Made by a program: the position numbers and the translations under genes. The notes beneath the pieces were generated by a model. It was given only the letters and a program-made list of their open reading frames with translations, was not told where the DNA came from and searched no databases. A stretch of 5,583 nt of DNA, from positions 1-5,583 of the forward strand of contig CAMBJI010000150.1 in NCBI GenBank assembly GCA_945867725.1, written 5' to 3'. This stretch comes from Bordetella parapertussis. Its GTDB lineage: Bacteria; Pseudomonadota; Gammaproteobacteria; Burkholderiales; Burkholderiaceae_D. Shown here one piece after another: positions 1 to 5,583 of the stretch; the stretch's first letter is position 1, and the number at the start of each line of letters is the position of its first letter.

Positions 1-35
1 TCTACCGACGTACGCTGGAAAATCTGCTGGGCTGA
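1..35 (+). CDS. C-terminal tail of an upstream gene (possibly dapE)
   Basis: Reading from base 3, the frame gives YRRTLENLLG and then a TGA stop at 33-35. A short amphipathic helix ending in a Leu-Leu-Gly tail is a plausible protein C-terminus. I recall that dapE (succinyl-diaminopimelate desuccinylase, lysine/peptidoglycan precursor synthesis) often lies just upstream of prmB in beta-proteobacteria and ends in a similar helix, so dapE is the best guess. Ten residues cannot identify a family: the call rests on context, and the other two frames cannot be excluded on sequence alone. Confidence 0.35.
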   Translation, partial: YRRTLENLLG

Positions 36-60
36 TAATCGACCAACTTTTTTCTGTCGG

Positions 61-120
61 CAGTTGAACGAAATTGCGGACACAGTTACCAAGTCGGCTC
101 CTATCATTCAACTGGAGCCG
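61..120 (+). promoter_or_regulatory. Leader hairpin / possible pseudoknot covering the Shine-Dalgarno of the ankyrin-type gene
   Basis: The likely ribosome-binding site is TGGAG at 113-117, five bases before the ATG at 123. It lies in the 3' arm of a perfect 7-bp inverted repeat, CGGCTCC (95-101) with GGAGCCG (114-120), with a 12-base loop. The loop ends in TTCAACT (107-113), which is exactly complementary to AGTTGAA at 62-68; the match reaches 8 bp, 61-68 with 107-114, if base 114 is taken from the first stem. An upstream strand pairing with a hairpin loop is the geometry of an H-type pseudoknot. If the transcript starts before about base 60, this fold would hide the ribosome-binding site and lower translation. 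The complementarity is seen directly; the regulatory role is inferred. No convincing promoter was found here. Confidence 0.35.
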
Positions 121-122
121 CC

Positions 123-2135
123 ATGAGCTTTGCGACGACCTTACCTCACCGATCAGATCCTGCCACAACGACGACGACGACAAACACAACAACCACGACC
201 GTCACAACAACGGTCACCGGCCCGCAGACAACGTCTGCAGCGCCCACGATTAGCGGCCGGGATTTAATAGGCTGGCATGCGAAGCAACTTAAATTCGACT
301 GGAACAAGCCGACAGATCAACACAAATACCGGAGCATGACGGGGCTGCCTGCAGTTCATGCCGCCGTCATTAACAATGACTGGGCGTATGCCGCTGAAGC
401 GTTATGCCCGGATGACATTGGGATGCCCTGGATACCGCCTGCATCCCAACGCACGACAAAAACGAATAATTCTTACATCACCTCAGCAGCCTGGGCGGCA
501 CCACTACCCAGCCTTGATCCGCAGAAACGTACACAGGCCATCATACAAATGGCGGCCGATCGAACCAGCAAAACCACCGTTGAAGGCGCGGGCTGTCTGT
601 ATGGCAGTAATTTGCTGACGCTGTGCCTTCAGTTACCAGCACCCGCAGATTTCACTCAGGAACTCATCAAATTAACGGCTGAACAGGCGCCGCAATACCT
701 GAATATCCCGGATGCCAACGGGTGCACCCCGCTTTACGTCGCTGTGCGGCGAGGCGACGCCGAACAGGCTGCCCTGTTGCTCGCAGCTGGTGCCGATCCT
801 CAAGCGGCATGTGCCTTTCAACCCCATGACGACGAATTAGCGGTAATCAGCGCATACAGCGAAGCCTTGGATTGCGATGACAGCACCATGTTTGAATTAT
901 TTTTAGAAAAAATTCTCGCCTCTGTCTACAAGACAAAAGAATATCCAATCAAAGAGGATCCTCTACAACTTGAAAGATGGTGCCTATCCCAAGATGAGGA
1001 AAGCATACAAAAACTGGCCAATAAATTTGACGTCATTAAAAACGCGTTGCTCAATTTTGAGGATGAAACAGGCTCAAGCATCGTCTATCGCACTTTGAAA
1101 AACAGACAGCCGCTTACCTCCGGCGTTATCCCCCTTTATAAAGGCGATCCTGAGGCTGGCGCGATATTTGCAGCTGCAGCATCAGGAAATCTAAGTACTT
1201 TTATAAAAGGAATCAATAATTTTCCTTGTCATACTAACGATTTGTCTTATCACAATAGAGCCTCACAAAAGGAAATTAACATCTATTATTTATTTAAATC
1301 CAACTCCTTGAGGGAAATAAAAATTCTCATTGAAGAATCTTCTGAAGTCATAAAGAGTTTGGATTTAAGCAAATCAGATTTCGACAGCGATTTTATTTAT
1401 TATGAATTGATTAAACATTTTCTACAAAATAATAGCGCCGAAAACATAAGAAATTTTTTAAAAGAATGTCCTAAAGCAGAACATCGATTCAAGGAAATCA
1501 TCAAAAGCAAATTTTTATTTGAAGAATGCACCTTTGAAAATTTTTCTGCCGCAATGGAAGCTGCATGGCCTGTTTTAAATGAAGAAGACAAGTGGATTGT
1601 TTTGTATTGTACTGGCGCTGCCGGCAGCAGCCACACTTCTTTCATCATGAGTTTGCCCGGCTCCTCATCCTTGATTAATTCTTCACTTCATGACCTTGAT
1701 TTTCTTACCCTTAGTTTATCGTCCGCAATGCTAGAAAACGCAGTGCAATGTGGCAATACTGTAGCTTATGAGATAGCAGCAGGTTATTCAGACAGGCTAA
1801 ATAAACTATTCGTGGCAGTTAAATCTGGATCGGCTGATGCAAACCGGCATTTGCTTGATGAGGAAGCTATCGACGCGCTCAAAGCTGGCAGCCTTCTCTG
1901 GTTCGATAAATTCCTGCAAGCGGGATTAAACCTCCAGGATCTTCTTGATACTCGTGGTAATGAAGTGCTGCCACTGATGGCTGATCTCAATCCGAGTCTG
2001 TTGATGACCTGGCTACAGGACCTGAATTTCAGTGTTACCCAGCTGATGATCGATCAGGCGCGGACATCTGAGGGGAAAGCGGTGCTTGAGAATTTGAGGC
2101 AAGCACAGGCGATATCACTATCGTCCGATACGTAA
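123..2135 (+). CDS. Ankyrin-repeat protein with Thr-rich N-terminus, function unknown (effector candidate)
   Basis: A 670-residue protein I do not recognise as a named family. The start at 123 is supported by TGGAG five bases upstream. Residues 15-37 are a threonine tract (17 Thr of 23). The clearest domain is one near-consensus ankyrin repeat at about 197-229, with D-x-N-G-x-T-P-L at 197-204, G211, LLL at 218-220 and GAD at 223-225. Residues 161-196 read as a preceding degenerate repeat. Weaker ankyrin-like helix pairs occur near 74-95, 344-366 and 584-610. Residues about 260-340 and 380-560 match nothing I know. No signal peptide, membrane segment or catalytic motif is visible, so a soluble protein-binding role is likely. 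By hand count, G+C is about 57% at 421-780 but about 28% at 1201-1560, within one uninterrupted frame, suggesting foreign or mosaic origin. It lies between a possible dapE tail and prmB. An effector role is a hypothesis; a cytoplasmic scaffold protein is equally possible. Confidence 0.8.
   Translation: MSFATTLPHRSDPATTTTTTNTTTTTVTTTVTGPQTTSAAPTISGRDLIGWHAKQLKFDWNKPTDQHKYRSMTGLPAVHAAVINNDWAYAAEALCPDDIGMPWIPPASQRTTKTNNSYITSAAWAAPLPSLDPQKRTQAIIQMAADRTSKTTVEGAGCLYGSNLLTLCLQLPAPADFTQELIKLTAEQAPQYLNIPDANGCTPLYVAVRRGDAEQAALLLAAGADPQAACAFQPHDDELAVISAYSEALDCDDSTMFELFLEKILASVYKTKEYPIKEDPLQLERWCLSQDEESIQKLANKFDVIKNALLNFEDETGSSIVYRTLKNRQPLTSGVIPLYKGDPEAGAIFAAAASGNLSTFIKGINNFPCHTNDLSYHNRASQKEINIYYLFKSNSLREIKILIEESSEVIKSLDLSKSDFDSDFIYYELIKHFLQNNSAENIRNFLKECPKAEHRFKEIIKSKFLFEECTFENFSAAMEAAWPVLNEEDKWIVLYCTGAAGSSHTSFIMSLPGSSSLINSSLHDLDFLTLSLSSAMLENAVQCGNTVAYEIAAGYSDRLNKLFVAVKSGSADANRHLLDEEAIDALKAGSLLWFDKFLQAGLNLQDLLDTRGNEVLPLMADLNPSLLMTWLQDLNFSVTQLMIDQARTSEGKAVLENLRQAQAISLSSDT
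165..215 (+). repeat. ACN/ACG trinucleotide-rich tract encoding the Thr run
   Basis: Bases 165-182 read ACA, four ACG codons and ACA. After one Asn codon, further ACA/ACC/ACG codons follow, broken by valine codons. ACGACGACGACGACA at 168-182 is a short perfect triplet repeat. The 3' end also has an inverted pair, GACCGT (197-202) and ACGGTC (210-215). Slippage in whole triplets would change the length of the Thr run without breaking the frame. Confidence 0.6.
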
Positions 2136-2166
2136 GCAGTTTCGAGCAATAGTATTCTGATACTTG

Positions 2167-2200
2167 TACCGGATTGTCGGCCCACGGGCGCAATCCGGTA
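2167..2200. repeat. Perfect 10-bp inverted repeat after the ankyrin-type gene (possible terminator)
   Basis: TACCGGATTG (2167-2176) and CAATCCGGTA (2191-2200) are exact reverse complements around a 14-base loop. The loop itself contains GCCC (2180-2183) and GGGC (2186-2189). The stem starts 32 bases after the TAA stop of the ankyrin-type gene. It could end or stabilise that transcript, but no T-run follows, so a classical intrinsic terminator is not shown. A second small palindrome, GGCTTC-T-GAAGCC (2208-2220), follows directly. Confidence 0.5.
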
Positions 2201-2225
2201 TCCTTGCGGCTTCTGAAGCCAAATG

Positions 2226-2258
2226 CCCCCCTTAAACTGGGGGTCAGTCGCAATGACC
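2226..2258 (+). promoter_or_regulatory. Ribosome-binding region of prmB with two mutually exclusive small hairpins
   Basis: GGGGG at 2239-2243, nine bases before the ATG at 2253, is the only purine-rich candidate ribosome-binding site. It can pair with the C-run at 2227-2231 (loop TTAAACT). Alternatively GGTCA (2242-2246) can pair with TGACC (2254-2258), which traps the start codon beside or within the stem. The two pairings share G2242 and G2243, so they compete. The site also decides the start: the in-frame ATG at 2223 lies inside the first palindromic segment and has no ribosome-binding site of its own. Confidence 0.3.
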
Positions 2259-3131
2259 TTACCCTTTCACACCTTACGCGACTTGCTGCGCCACGCTGTG
2301 ACTCGCTTTAATACCGAAGGCCTGTTCTTTGGCCACGGCAGCAGCAATGCCTATGATGAAGCGGCCTATCTGTTGCTGCATGCGCTGAAACTCCCGCTGG
2401 AAAAACTCGACCCCTTTCTCGATGCACGCCTGCTACCTCAGGAAATCGAAGCCTTGCTCGCACTGATCGAGCGTCGCTGCTCCGAGCGACTGCCGGCCGC
2501 TTACCTGACCCATGAAGCGTTTCTTGGCGACTATCGGTTCTATGTGGACGAACGCGTGATCGTGCCGCGCTCTTTTATTGCCGAACTGATTCCTGATCAA
2601 TTCCAGCCATGGATCGCCGATCCCTGGGCAGTCACGAATGTGCTTGAGCTGTGCACCGGTTCCGGCTGTCTGGCGATCATGCTGGCGGATGCCTTTCCAC
2701 ATGCGCACATTGATGCGGCTGATTTATCGCCCGACGCGCTGGCGGTGGCGCGACGCAATGTCGATGACTATCAACTGCAAGAGCGCGTGAGTTTGGTCGA
2801 GTCCGATCTGTACGCGAAGCTGCCCGCCAAAAAATATGACCTGATCGTCACCAACCCGCCTTATGTGAACAGCCAATCCATGAAATCGCTGCCCGCAGAG
2901 TATCGTGCGGAGCCCGCGGTGGCATTGGCCGGTGGCGAAGATGGTATGGACATCGTGAGACGTATTGTGGCGGGAGCGAAGGAAAGGCTGAGCCAGCATG
3001 GTGTTCTCGTTGTTGAGATCGGTAATGAATTTCCGAATGCGGAGGCGGCGTTCCCTAAGCTAGAGCTGACCTGGCTGTCGACCAGCGCGGGTGATGGGTC
3101 GGTGTTTTTGCTGACGGCTGATCAGCTTTGA
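2253..3131 (+). CDS. prmB: Ribosomal protein L3 N5-glutamine methyltransferase
   Basis: A cytoplasmic SAM-dependent enzyme of the HemK/PrmB family. The known family member transfers a methyl group to the side-chain amide of a conserved glutamine in 50S protein L3, aiding large-subunit assembly. The 292 residues have the full expected architecture. An N-terminal helical substrate-binding region begins TLRDLLRHAVTRFN and carries the GLFFGHG and AYDEA stretch at 23-37. VPRS at 103-106 leads into the methyltransferase fold. SAM motif I is VLELCTGSG at 130-138. The acidic motif II is near D155-D157. The catalytic NPPY is at 201-204. The EYRAEP and ALAGGEDGMD block at 216-233 is typical of PrmB rather than PrmC. 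The in-frame ATG at 2223 would add ten residues (MPPLNWGSVA) not expected for the family, so 2253 is preferred. The gene follows the accessory ankyrin-type gene by 117 bp and ends inside a palindromic repeat. It appears intact. Confidence 0.95.
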   Translation: MTLPFHTLRDLLRHAVTRFNTEGLFFGHGSSNAYDEAAYLLLHALKLPLEKLDPFLDARLLPQEIEALLALIERRCSERLPAAYLTHEAFLGDYRFYVDERVIVPRSFIAELIPDQFQPWIADPWAVTNVLELCTGSGCLAIMLADAFPHAHIDAADLSPDALAVARRNVDDYQLQERVSLVESDLYAKLPAKKYDLIVTNPPYVNSQSMKSLPAEYRAEPAVALAGGEDGMDIVRRIVAGAKERLSQHGVLVVEIGNEFPNAEAAFPKLELTWLSTSAGDGSVFLLTADQL

Positions 3132-3191
3132 TCGTTTGATTACAACGCTAAAGACACTGGATCCCGGCTTTCGCCGGGATGACGTTTAAAG
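3130..3191 (+). repeat. Palindromic intergenic repeat, copy A (left arm of inverted pair)
   Basis: This segment begins on the last two bases of the prmB stop codon and runs to about 3191. Its core, ATCCCGGC-TTTC-GCCGGGAT (3161-3180), is a perfect 8-bp stem with a four-base loop. It is the reverse complement of copy B at 3255-3310, with a handful of mismatches and a six-base length difference. Core sequences of this type are dispersed intergenic repeats in many proteobacteria; I cannot assign a named family. As RNA, the hairpin about 30 bases after prmB could protect or end the transcript, but only GACGTTT follows, so intrinsic termination is unproven. Confidence 0.7.
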
Positions 3192-3254
3192 GACTGTTAG
3201 CCTCAACATTGTTACCCCACCTGATGCCAAGAGAACCTCGTTAGAACTACCACA

Positions 3255-3310
3255 CTTAAAACGTCATCCCGGCGAAAGCCGATATCCAGTGTCGTTCGCT
3301 GCAAACGATC
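3255..3310 (-). repeat. Palindromic intergenic repeat, copy B (right arm, inverted)
   Basis: Reversed copy of the 3130-3191 element. The inner 23 bases starting AAACGTCATCCCGGCG at 3259 are identical to the reverse complement of copy A. ATCCAGTGTC (3284-3293) and the outer CAAACGATC (3302-3310) also match exactly. The internal hairpin is damaged here: GCCGATAT replaces GCCGGGAT, losing two pairs. Copies A and B flank 63 unique bases (3192-3254) in which I see no ORF or motif. Together they could extrude as a long stem or represent a small non-autonomous element with matching ends. No target-site duplication was found. Confidence 0.65.
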
Positions 3311-3345
3311 CGCTTAAACAGTTAACTGACCAACATTAATTACAA

Positions 3346-3367
3346 ACCAGCATCCAGCGTCGTTTGA
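3346..3367 (-). repeat. Decayed third fragment of the palindromic repeat
   Basis: ATCCAGCGTCGTT at 3352-3364 matches ATCCAGTGTCGTT in copy B (3284-3296) at 12 of 13 positions, in the same orientation. The palindromic core is absent. It is read as a remnant, though a match this short could be chance. Confidence 0.35.
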
Positions 3368-3400
3368 ATTTTCTATGTTTAGTTTCTAATCCTTGCTTCC

Positions 3401-5368
3401 ATGATTCGCCTCCAACAACTCAGCCTGATGCGCGGTACCAAGCCGCTGTTTGAAAACACCGACCTGACACTGAATCCCGGTGACAAGATCGGCCTGATTG
3501 GTGCCAACGGTGCCGGCAAGTCAACGCTGTTTGGCATGCTGCGTGATGAACTTCACCCCGATCAGGGCAGCATTGATTTTCCGCGTAGCTGGCGTGTCGC
3601 GTATGTTGCACAAGAGACGCCGGCACTGGAACGCCCTGCGGTTGAATATGCCATCGATGGCGACACCACCCTGCGCAGGCTGGAAAAAGAACTCGCCGAG
3701 GTCGAAGCCATGGACGACCAGGAAGCAGCAAGTCACCGTATGGGTGAGCTGTATGGACTACTGGCCGATGCAGATGCCTACACAGTGCGCTCGCGCGGCG
3801 AGCAATTGCTCGCGGGTCTGGGGTTTTCGCAAGACCAAATGATGCAACCCGTCTCCAGTTTTTCCGGTGGCTGGCGCATGCGCCTCAATCTCGCGCAGGC
3901 ACTGATGTGCCCTTCGGATCTGCTGCTTTTGGATGAACCGACCAACCACCTCGATCTGGATGCCATCATCTGGTTGGAAGACTGGTTGAAGCGTTACCCT
4001 GGGACACTACTAGTGATTTCGCATGATCGCGATTTTCTGGATGGTGTGGTGAATGTGATCGTGCACATTGATGAACGAAAACTGAAACGCTACTCGGGTC
4101 ACTATTCATCCTTCGAGCGTCAACGCGCCGCACAAATCGTTCTGGCCCAAGGCATGCTCGAAAAGCAGCAGCGCAAGCAAGCCCATCTGCAAAGTTATAT
4201 TGATCGCTTCAAAGCACAAGCCACCAAAGCACGACAAGCGCAGAGTCGCATCAAAGCGCTGGCACGCATGGAAGAAATTGCGCCTTTACGTGCAGCAGCT
4301 GAATTTTCTTTTGATTTCCGCGAGCCTCTGCGCGCACCGAATCCATTACTCACGCTCGAGGATGTCGCCATTGGCTATCGCAGCGAAGAAGGCAATGAAA
4401 AACAAATTGCCTCTGCGATTAATTTTTCACTCCAAACAGGTCAACGCATCGGTCTTTTGGGTGTGAATGGCGCAGGTAAATCCACCTTCATCAAAACTAT
4501 CGCCGGTGAATTACAGGCGCTGCATGGAGACGCCAATTTTGGCAAGGGACTGGCCATTGGCTATTTCGCGCAGCATCAGTTGGAAATGCTGCGTGACGAT
4601 GAATCACCACTTTGGCATCTGGTGCGTATTGCACCCACCGTGCGCGAGCAAGAGTTGCGTAATTTTTTAGGTAGCTTCAATTTTCCCGGCACCATGGTGA
4701 CCAGCCCGATTGGTCCCTTCTCAGGCGGCGAGAAAGCCCGCCTGGCACTGGCGCTGATTGTCTGGCAACGGCCCAACCTCTTGCTGCTAGATGAACCCAC
4801 CAACCATCTTGACCTTGAAACCCGCGAAGCCCTCACCGATGCATTGGCGCAGTTTGAAGGCACGCTGATGCTGGTGTCACATGATCGGCATTTGTTACGT
4901 GCCACAACGGATCAATTTTTGATCGTCGCGGATGGTGCGCTGACTGAATTCGATGGCGACCTTGACGACTACAAAGACTGGCTCTTCAAGACCAAGCTGG
5001 CCGCGAAGATGGAGGCACTAGCCAACCCCACCGCAGCCACTACCCCAAGTGCTGCTGCAACGCCGGTGACAACAAACACAGCAAAAACTACCGCACCGTC
5101 AATCAAAGCGGCGACACCCGCTCAGGCAACGGCACAACGCAAACCTATCGAGGCACGTATCAAACGATTGGAAGAACAGATGGGCCGGCTCACTGAGCAA
5201 AAATCAGTACTCGATACGCGATTGGCTGATGCCACACTGTATGAATCCAACCAAAAAGCTGAGCTAAAAAACCTACAAGAGGAGCATGCTAGCTGTAGCA
5301 AAAGTCTCGAGACACTGGAAGCGGAATGGCTGGCGCAGCAAGAAGCGCTGGATCAATTGGCTGCCTGA
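3401..5368 (+). CDS. yheS: ABC-F family ATPase, YheS type (ribosome-associated translation factor)
   Basis: A soluble twin-ATPase ABC-F protein with no membrane domain. The family binds the ribosomal E site and acts on stalled or paused ribosomes; E. coli YheS is reported to relieve certain nascent-chain stalls. The 655 residues are close to the usual length of about 640. Domain 1 has Walker A GANGAGKST 34-42, Q-loop Q71, signature FSGGW 154-158, Walker B LLLLDEP 174-180 (E179) and H-loop H208. The charged inter-domain linker at about 230-310 contains AHLQSYIDRFKAQATKARQA, the tRNA-contacting segment. Domain 2 has Walker A GVNGAGKST 354-362, Q391, SGGEK 441-445, Walker B 460-466 (E465) and H494. 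An Ala/Thr/Pro-rich spacer at 541-578 leads to a C-terminal coiled coil at 581-655. All catalytic residues are present. The N-terminus MIRLQQLSLMRG lines up with E. coli MIVFSSLQIRRG as I recall it, fixing the start, although no Shine-Dalgarno precedes it. YheS fits better than Uup, EttA or YbiT. Confidence 0.93.
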   Translation: MIRLQQLSLMRGTKPLFENTDLTLNPGDKIGLIGANGAGKSTLFGMLRDELHPDQGSIDFPRSWRVAYVAQETPALERPAVEYAIDGDTTLRRLEKELAEVEAMDDQEAASHRMGELYGLLADADAYTVRSRGEQLLAGLGFSQDQMMQPVSSFSGGWRMRLNLAQALMCPSDLLLLDEPTNHLDLDAIIWLEDWLKRYPGTLLVISHDRDFLDGVVNVIVHIDERKLKRYSGHYSSFERQRAAQIVLAQGMLEKQQRKQAHLQSYIDRFKAQATKARQAQSRIKALARMEEIAPLRAAAEFSFDFREPLRAPNPLLTLEDVAIGYRSEEGNEKQIASAINFSLQTGQRIGLLGVNGAGKSTFIKTIAGELQALHGDANFGKGLAIGYFAQHQLEMLRDDESPLWHLVRIAPTVREQELRNFLGSFNFPGTMVTSPIGPFSGGEKARLALALIVWQRPNLLLLDEPTNHLDLETREALTDALAQFEGTLMLVSHDRHLLRATTDQFLIVADGALTEFDGDLDDYKDWLFKTKLAAKMEALANPTAATTPSAAATPVTTNTAKTTAPSIKAATPAQATAQRKPIEARIKRLEEQMGRLTEQKSVLDTRLADATLYESNQKAELKNLQEEHASCSKSLETLEAEWLAQQEALDQLAA

Positions 5369-5397
5369 TCTAACATCGATAACAACCAAGTCCCGCC

Positions 5398-5583
5398 ATG
5401 AAACAGTCCCCGACCGATGCAGCACTTCCCCTGGCTGGCATTACCGTACTTGATCTGACCCGCCTGTTGCCCGGCCCGATGGCCACCATGCATCTAGCTG
5501 ACATGGGCGCCACTGTCATCAAAATTGAAGACAAAGCTGCAGGCGACTATGCACGCACCATGAGCCATGTGCGCAATGAGCTA
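5398..5583 (+). CDS. CaiB/BaiF-family CoA-transferase or alpha-methylacyl-CoA racemase (5' part only)
   Basis: The first 62 codons are in the window and the rest lies beyond the edge. After a ten-residue polar leader comes [20 protein letters not shown], then [13 protein letters not shown] and GDYAR. This is the conserved N-terminal CoA-binding Rossmann-like entry of class III CoA-transferases and the related AMACR-type racemases, which handle acyl-CoA thioesters in the cytoplasm. The LLPGP and GDYAR pair is common in proteobacterial members annotated either way. The residues that separate transferase from racemase (catalytic Asp, or His/Asp) are outside the window, so the substrate cannot be stated. 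The ATG lies 29 bases after the yheS stop with no terminator between, so co-transcription is likely. No strong Shine-Dalgarno is visible before the ATG. Confidence 0.85.
   Translation, partial: MKQSPTDAALPLAGITVLDLTRLLPGPMATMHLADMGATVIKIEDKAAGDYARTMSHVRNEL

Noticed and set aside
64..107. Possible promoter for the ankyrin-type gene (TTGAAC at 64-69; TATCAT at 102-107)
   Set aside because: The boxes are not at a workable spacing, and the second would place the transcript start on the ribosome-binding site.
36..122. Direct repeats at both edges of the ankyrin-type gene that would mark an insertion
   Set aside because: Comparison with 2136-2252 shows only very short shared words such as TGTCGG; no convincing target duplication or attachment site.
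358..618. Plus-strand open frame in another frame within the ankyrin-type gene
   Set aside because: Fully overlapped by the longer frame with ankyrin motifs; its translation looks like an out-of-frame reading.
1400..1648. Minus-strand open frame of 82 codons inside the ankyrin-type gene
   Set aside because: It lies opposite an AT-rich coding stretch, has no recognisable domain and no supported start; best read as a shadow of the plus-strand gene.
2223..2252. Upstream in-frame ATG as the prmB start
   Set aside because: It adds ten residues outside the family N-terminus, has no Shine-Dalgarno, and lies in the C-run/G-run palindrome; 2253 fits better.
2035..2253. Minus-strand open frame spanning the end of the ankyrin-type gene and the gap to prmB
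   Set aside because: It reads through the inverted repeats, resembles no protein, and has no visible ribosome-binding site.
3161..3187. Intrinsic terminator for prmB
   Set aside because: The 8-bp hairpin is real, but only three T bases follow after several non-T bases; kept as a repeat instead.
3314..3342. Possible sigma-70 promoter for yheS (TTAAAC, 17-base spacer, TAATTA)
   Set aside because: Both boxes match the consensus weakly and the region is AT-rich, so a chance match is likely; not strong enough to annotate.

Overview
This looks like a chromosomal piece of a beta-proteobacterium (inference). The three recognisable genes are closest to proteobacterial housekeeping families: the ribosomal-protein L3 glutamine methyltransferase PrmB, a YheS-type ABC-F ATPase, and the start of a CaiB/BaiF-family CoA-transferase. 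From memory, dapE followed by prmB and an ABC-F gene is a common arrangement in beta-proteobacteria. The first 35 bases could be the tail of dapE, but the fragment is too short to prove it. Overall G+C is intermediate. The short palindromic repeat after prmB has a core (ATCCCGGC-TTTC-GCCGGGAT) of a kind scattered through many proteobacterial genomes.

Layout, all on the plus strand: (1) 1-35, the last ten codons and stop of an upstream gene. (2) 36-122, a short leader in which the ribosome-binding site of the next gene can be paired away, possibly in a pseudoknot. (3) 123-2135, a 670-residue protein with a threonine-run N-terminus and ankyrin-type repeats. It has no recognisable enzymatic domain, and its middle is strikingly AT-rich. 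(4) 2136-2252, a 117-bp gap with three successive inverted repeats, the last overlapping the prmB ribosome-binding site. (5) 2253-3131, prmB. (6) 3132-3400, a 269-bp non-coding gap filled by a pair of inverted repeats of about 60 bp and a decayed third piece. (7) 3401-5368, yheS. (8) 5398 to the window edge, the truncated CoA-transferase gene, 29 bp after yheS and probably co-transcribed with it.

PrmB and YheS both act on the translation machinery: PrmB methylates L3, and YheS works on the ribosome as an ABC-F factor. The CoA-transferase is a metabolic gene with no visible link to them. The ankyrin-type gene is the accessory element. It sits between apparently conserved genes and has a composition unlike them. 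A low-complexity N-terminus with no export signal, plus protein-interaction repeats, is the profile often seen in host-directed or inter-bacterial effectors. No secretion system or immunity gene is visible here, so that role is only a hypothesis.

No tRNA, rRNA, CRISPR array, transposase or complete insertion sequence was seen.
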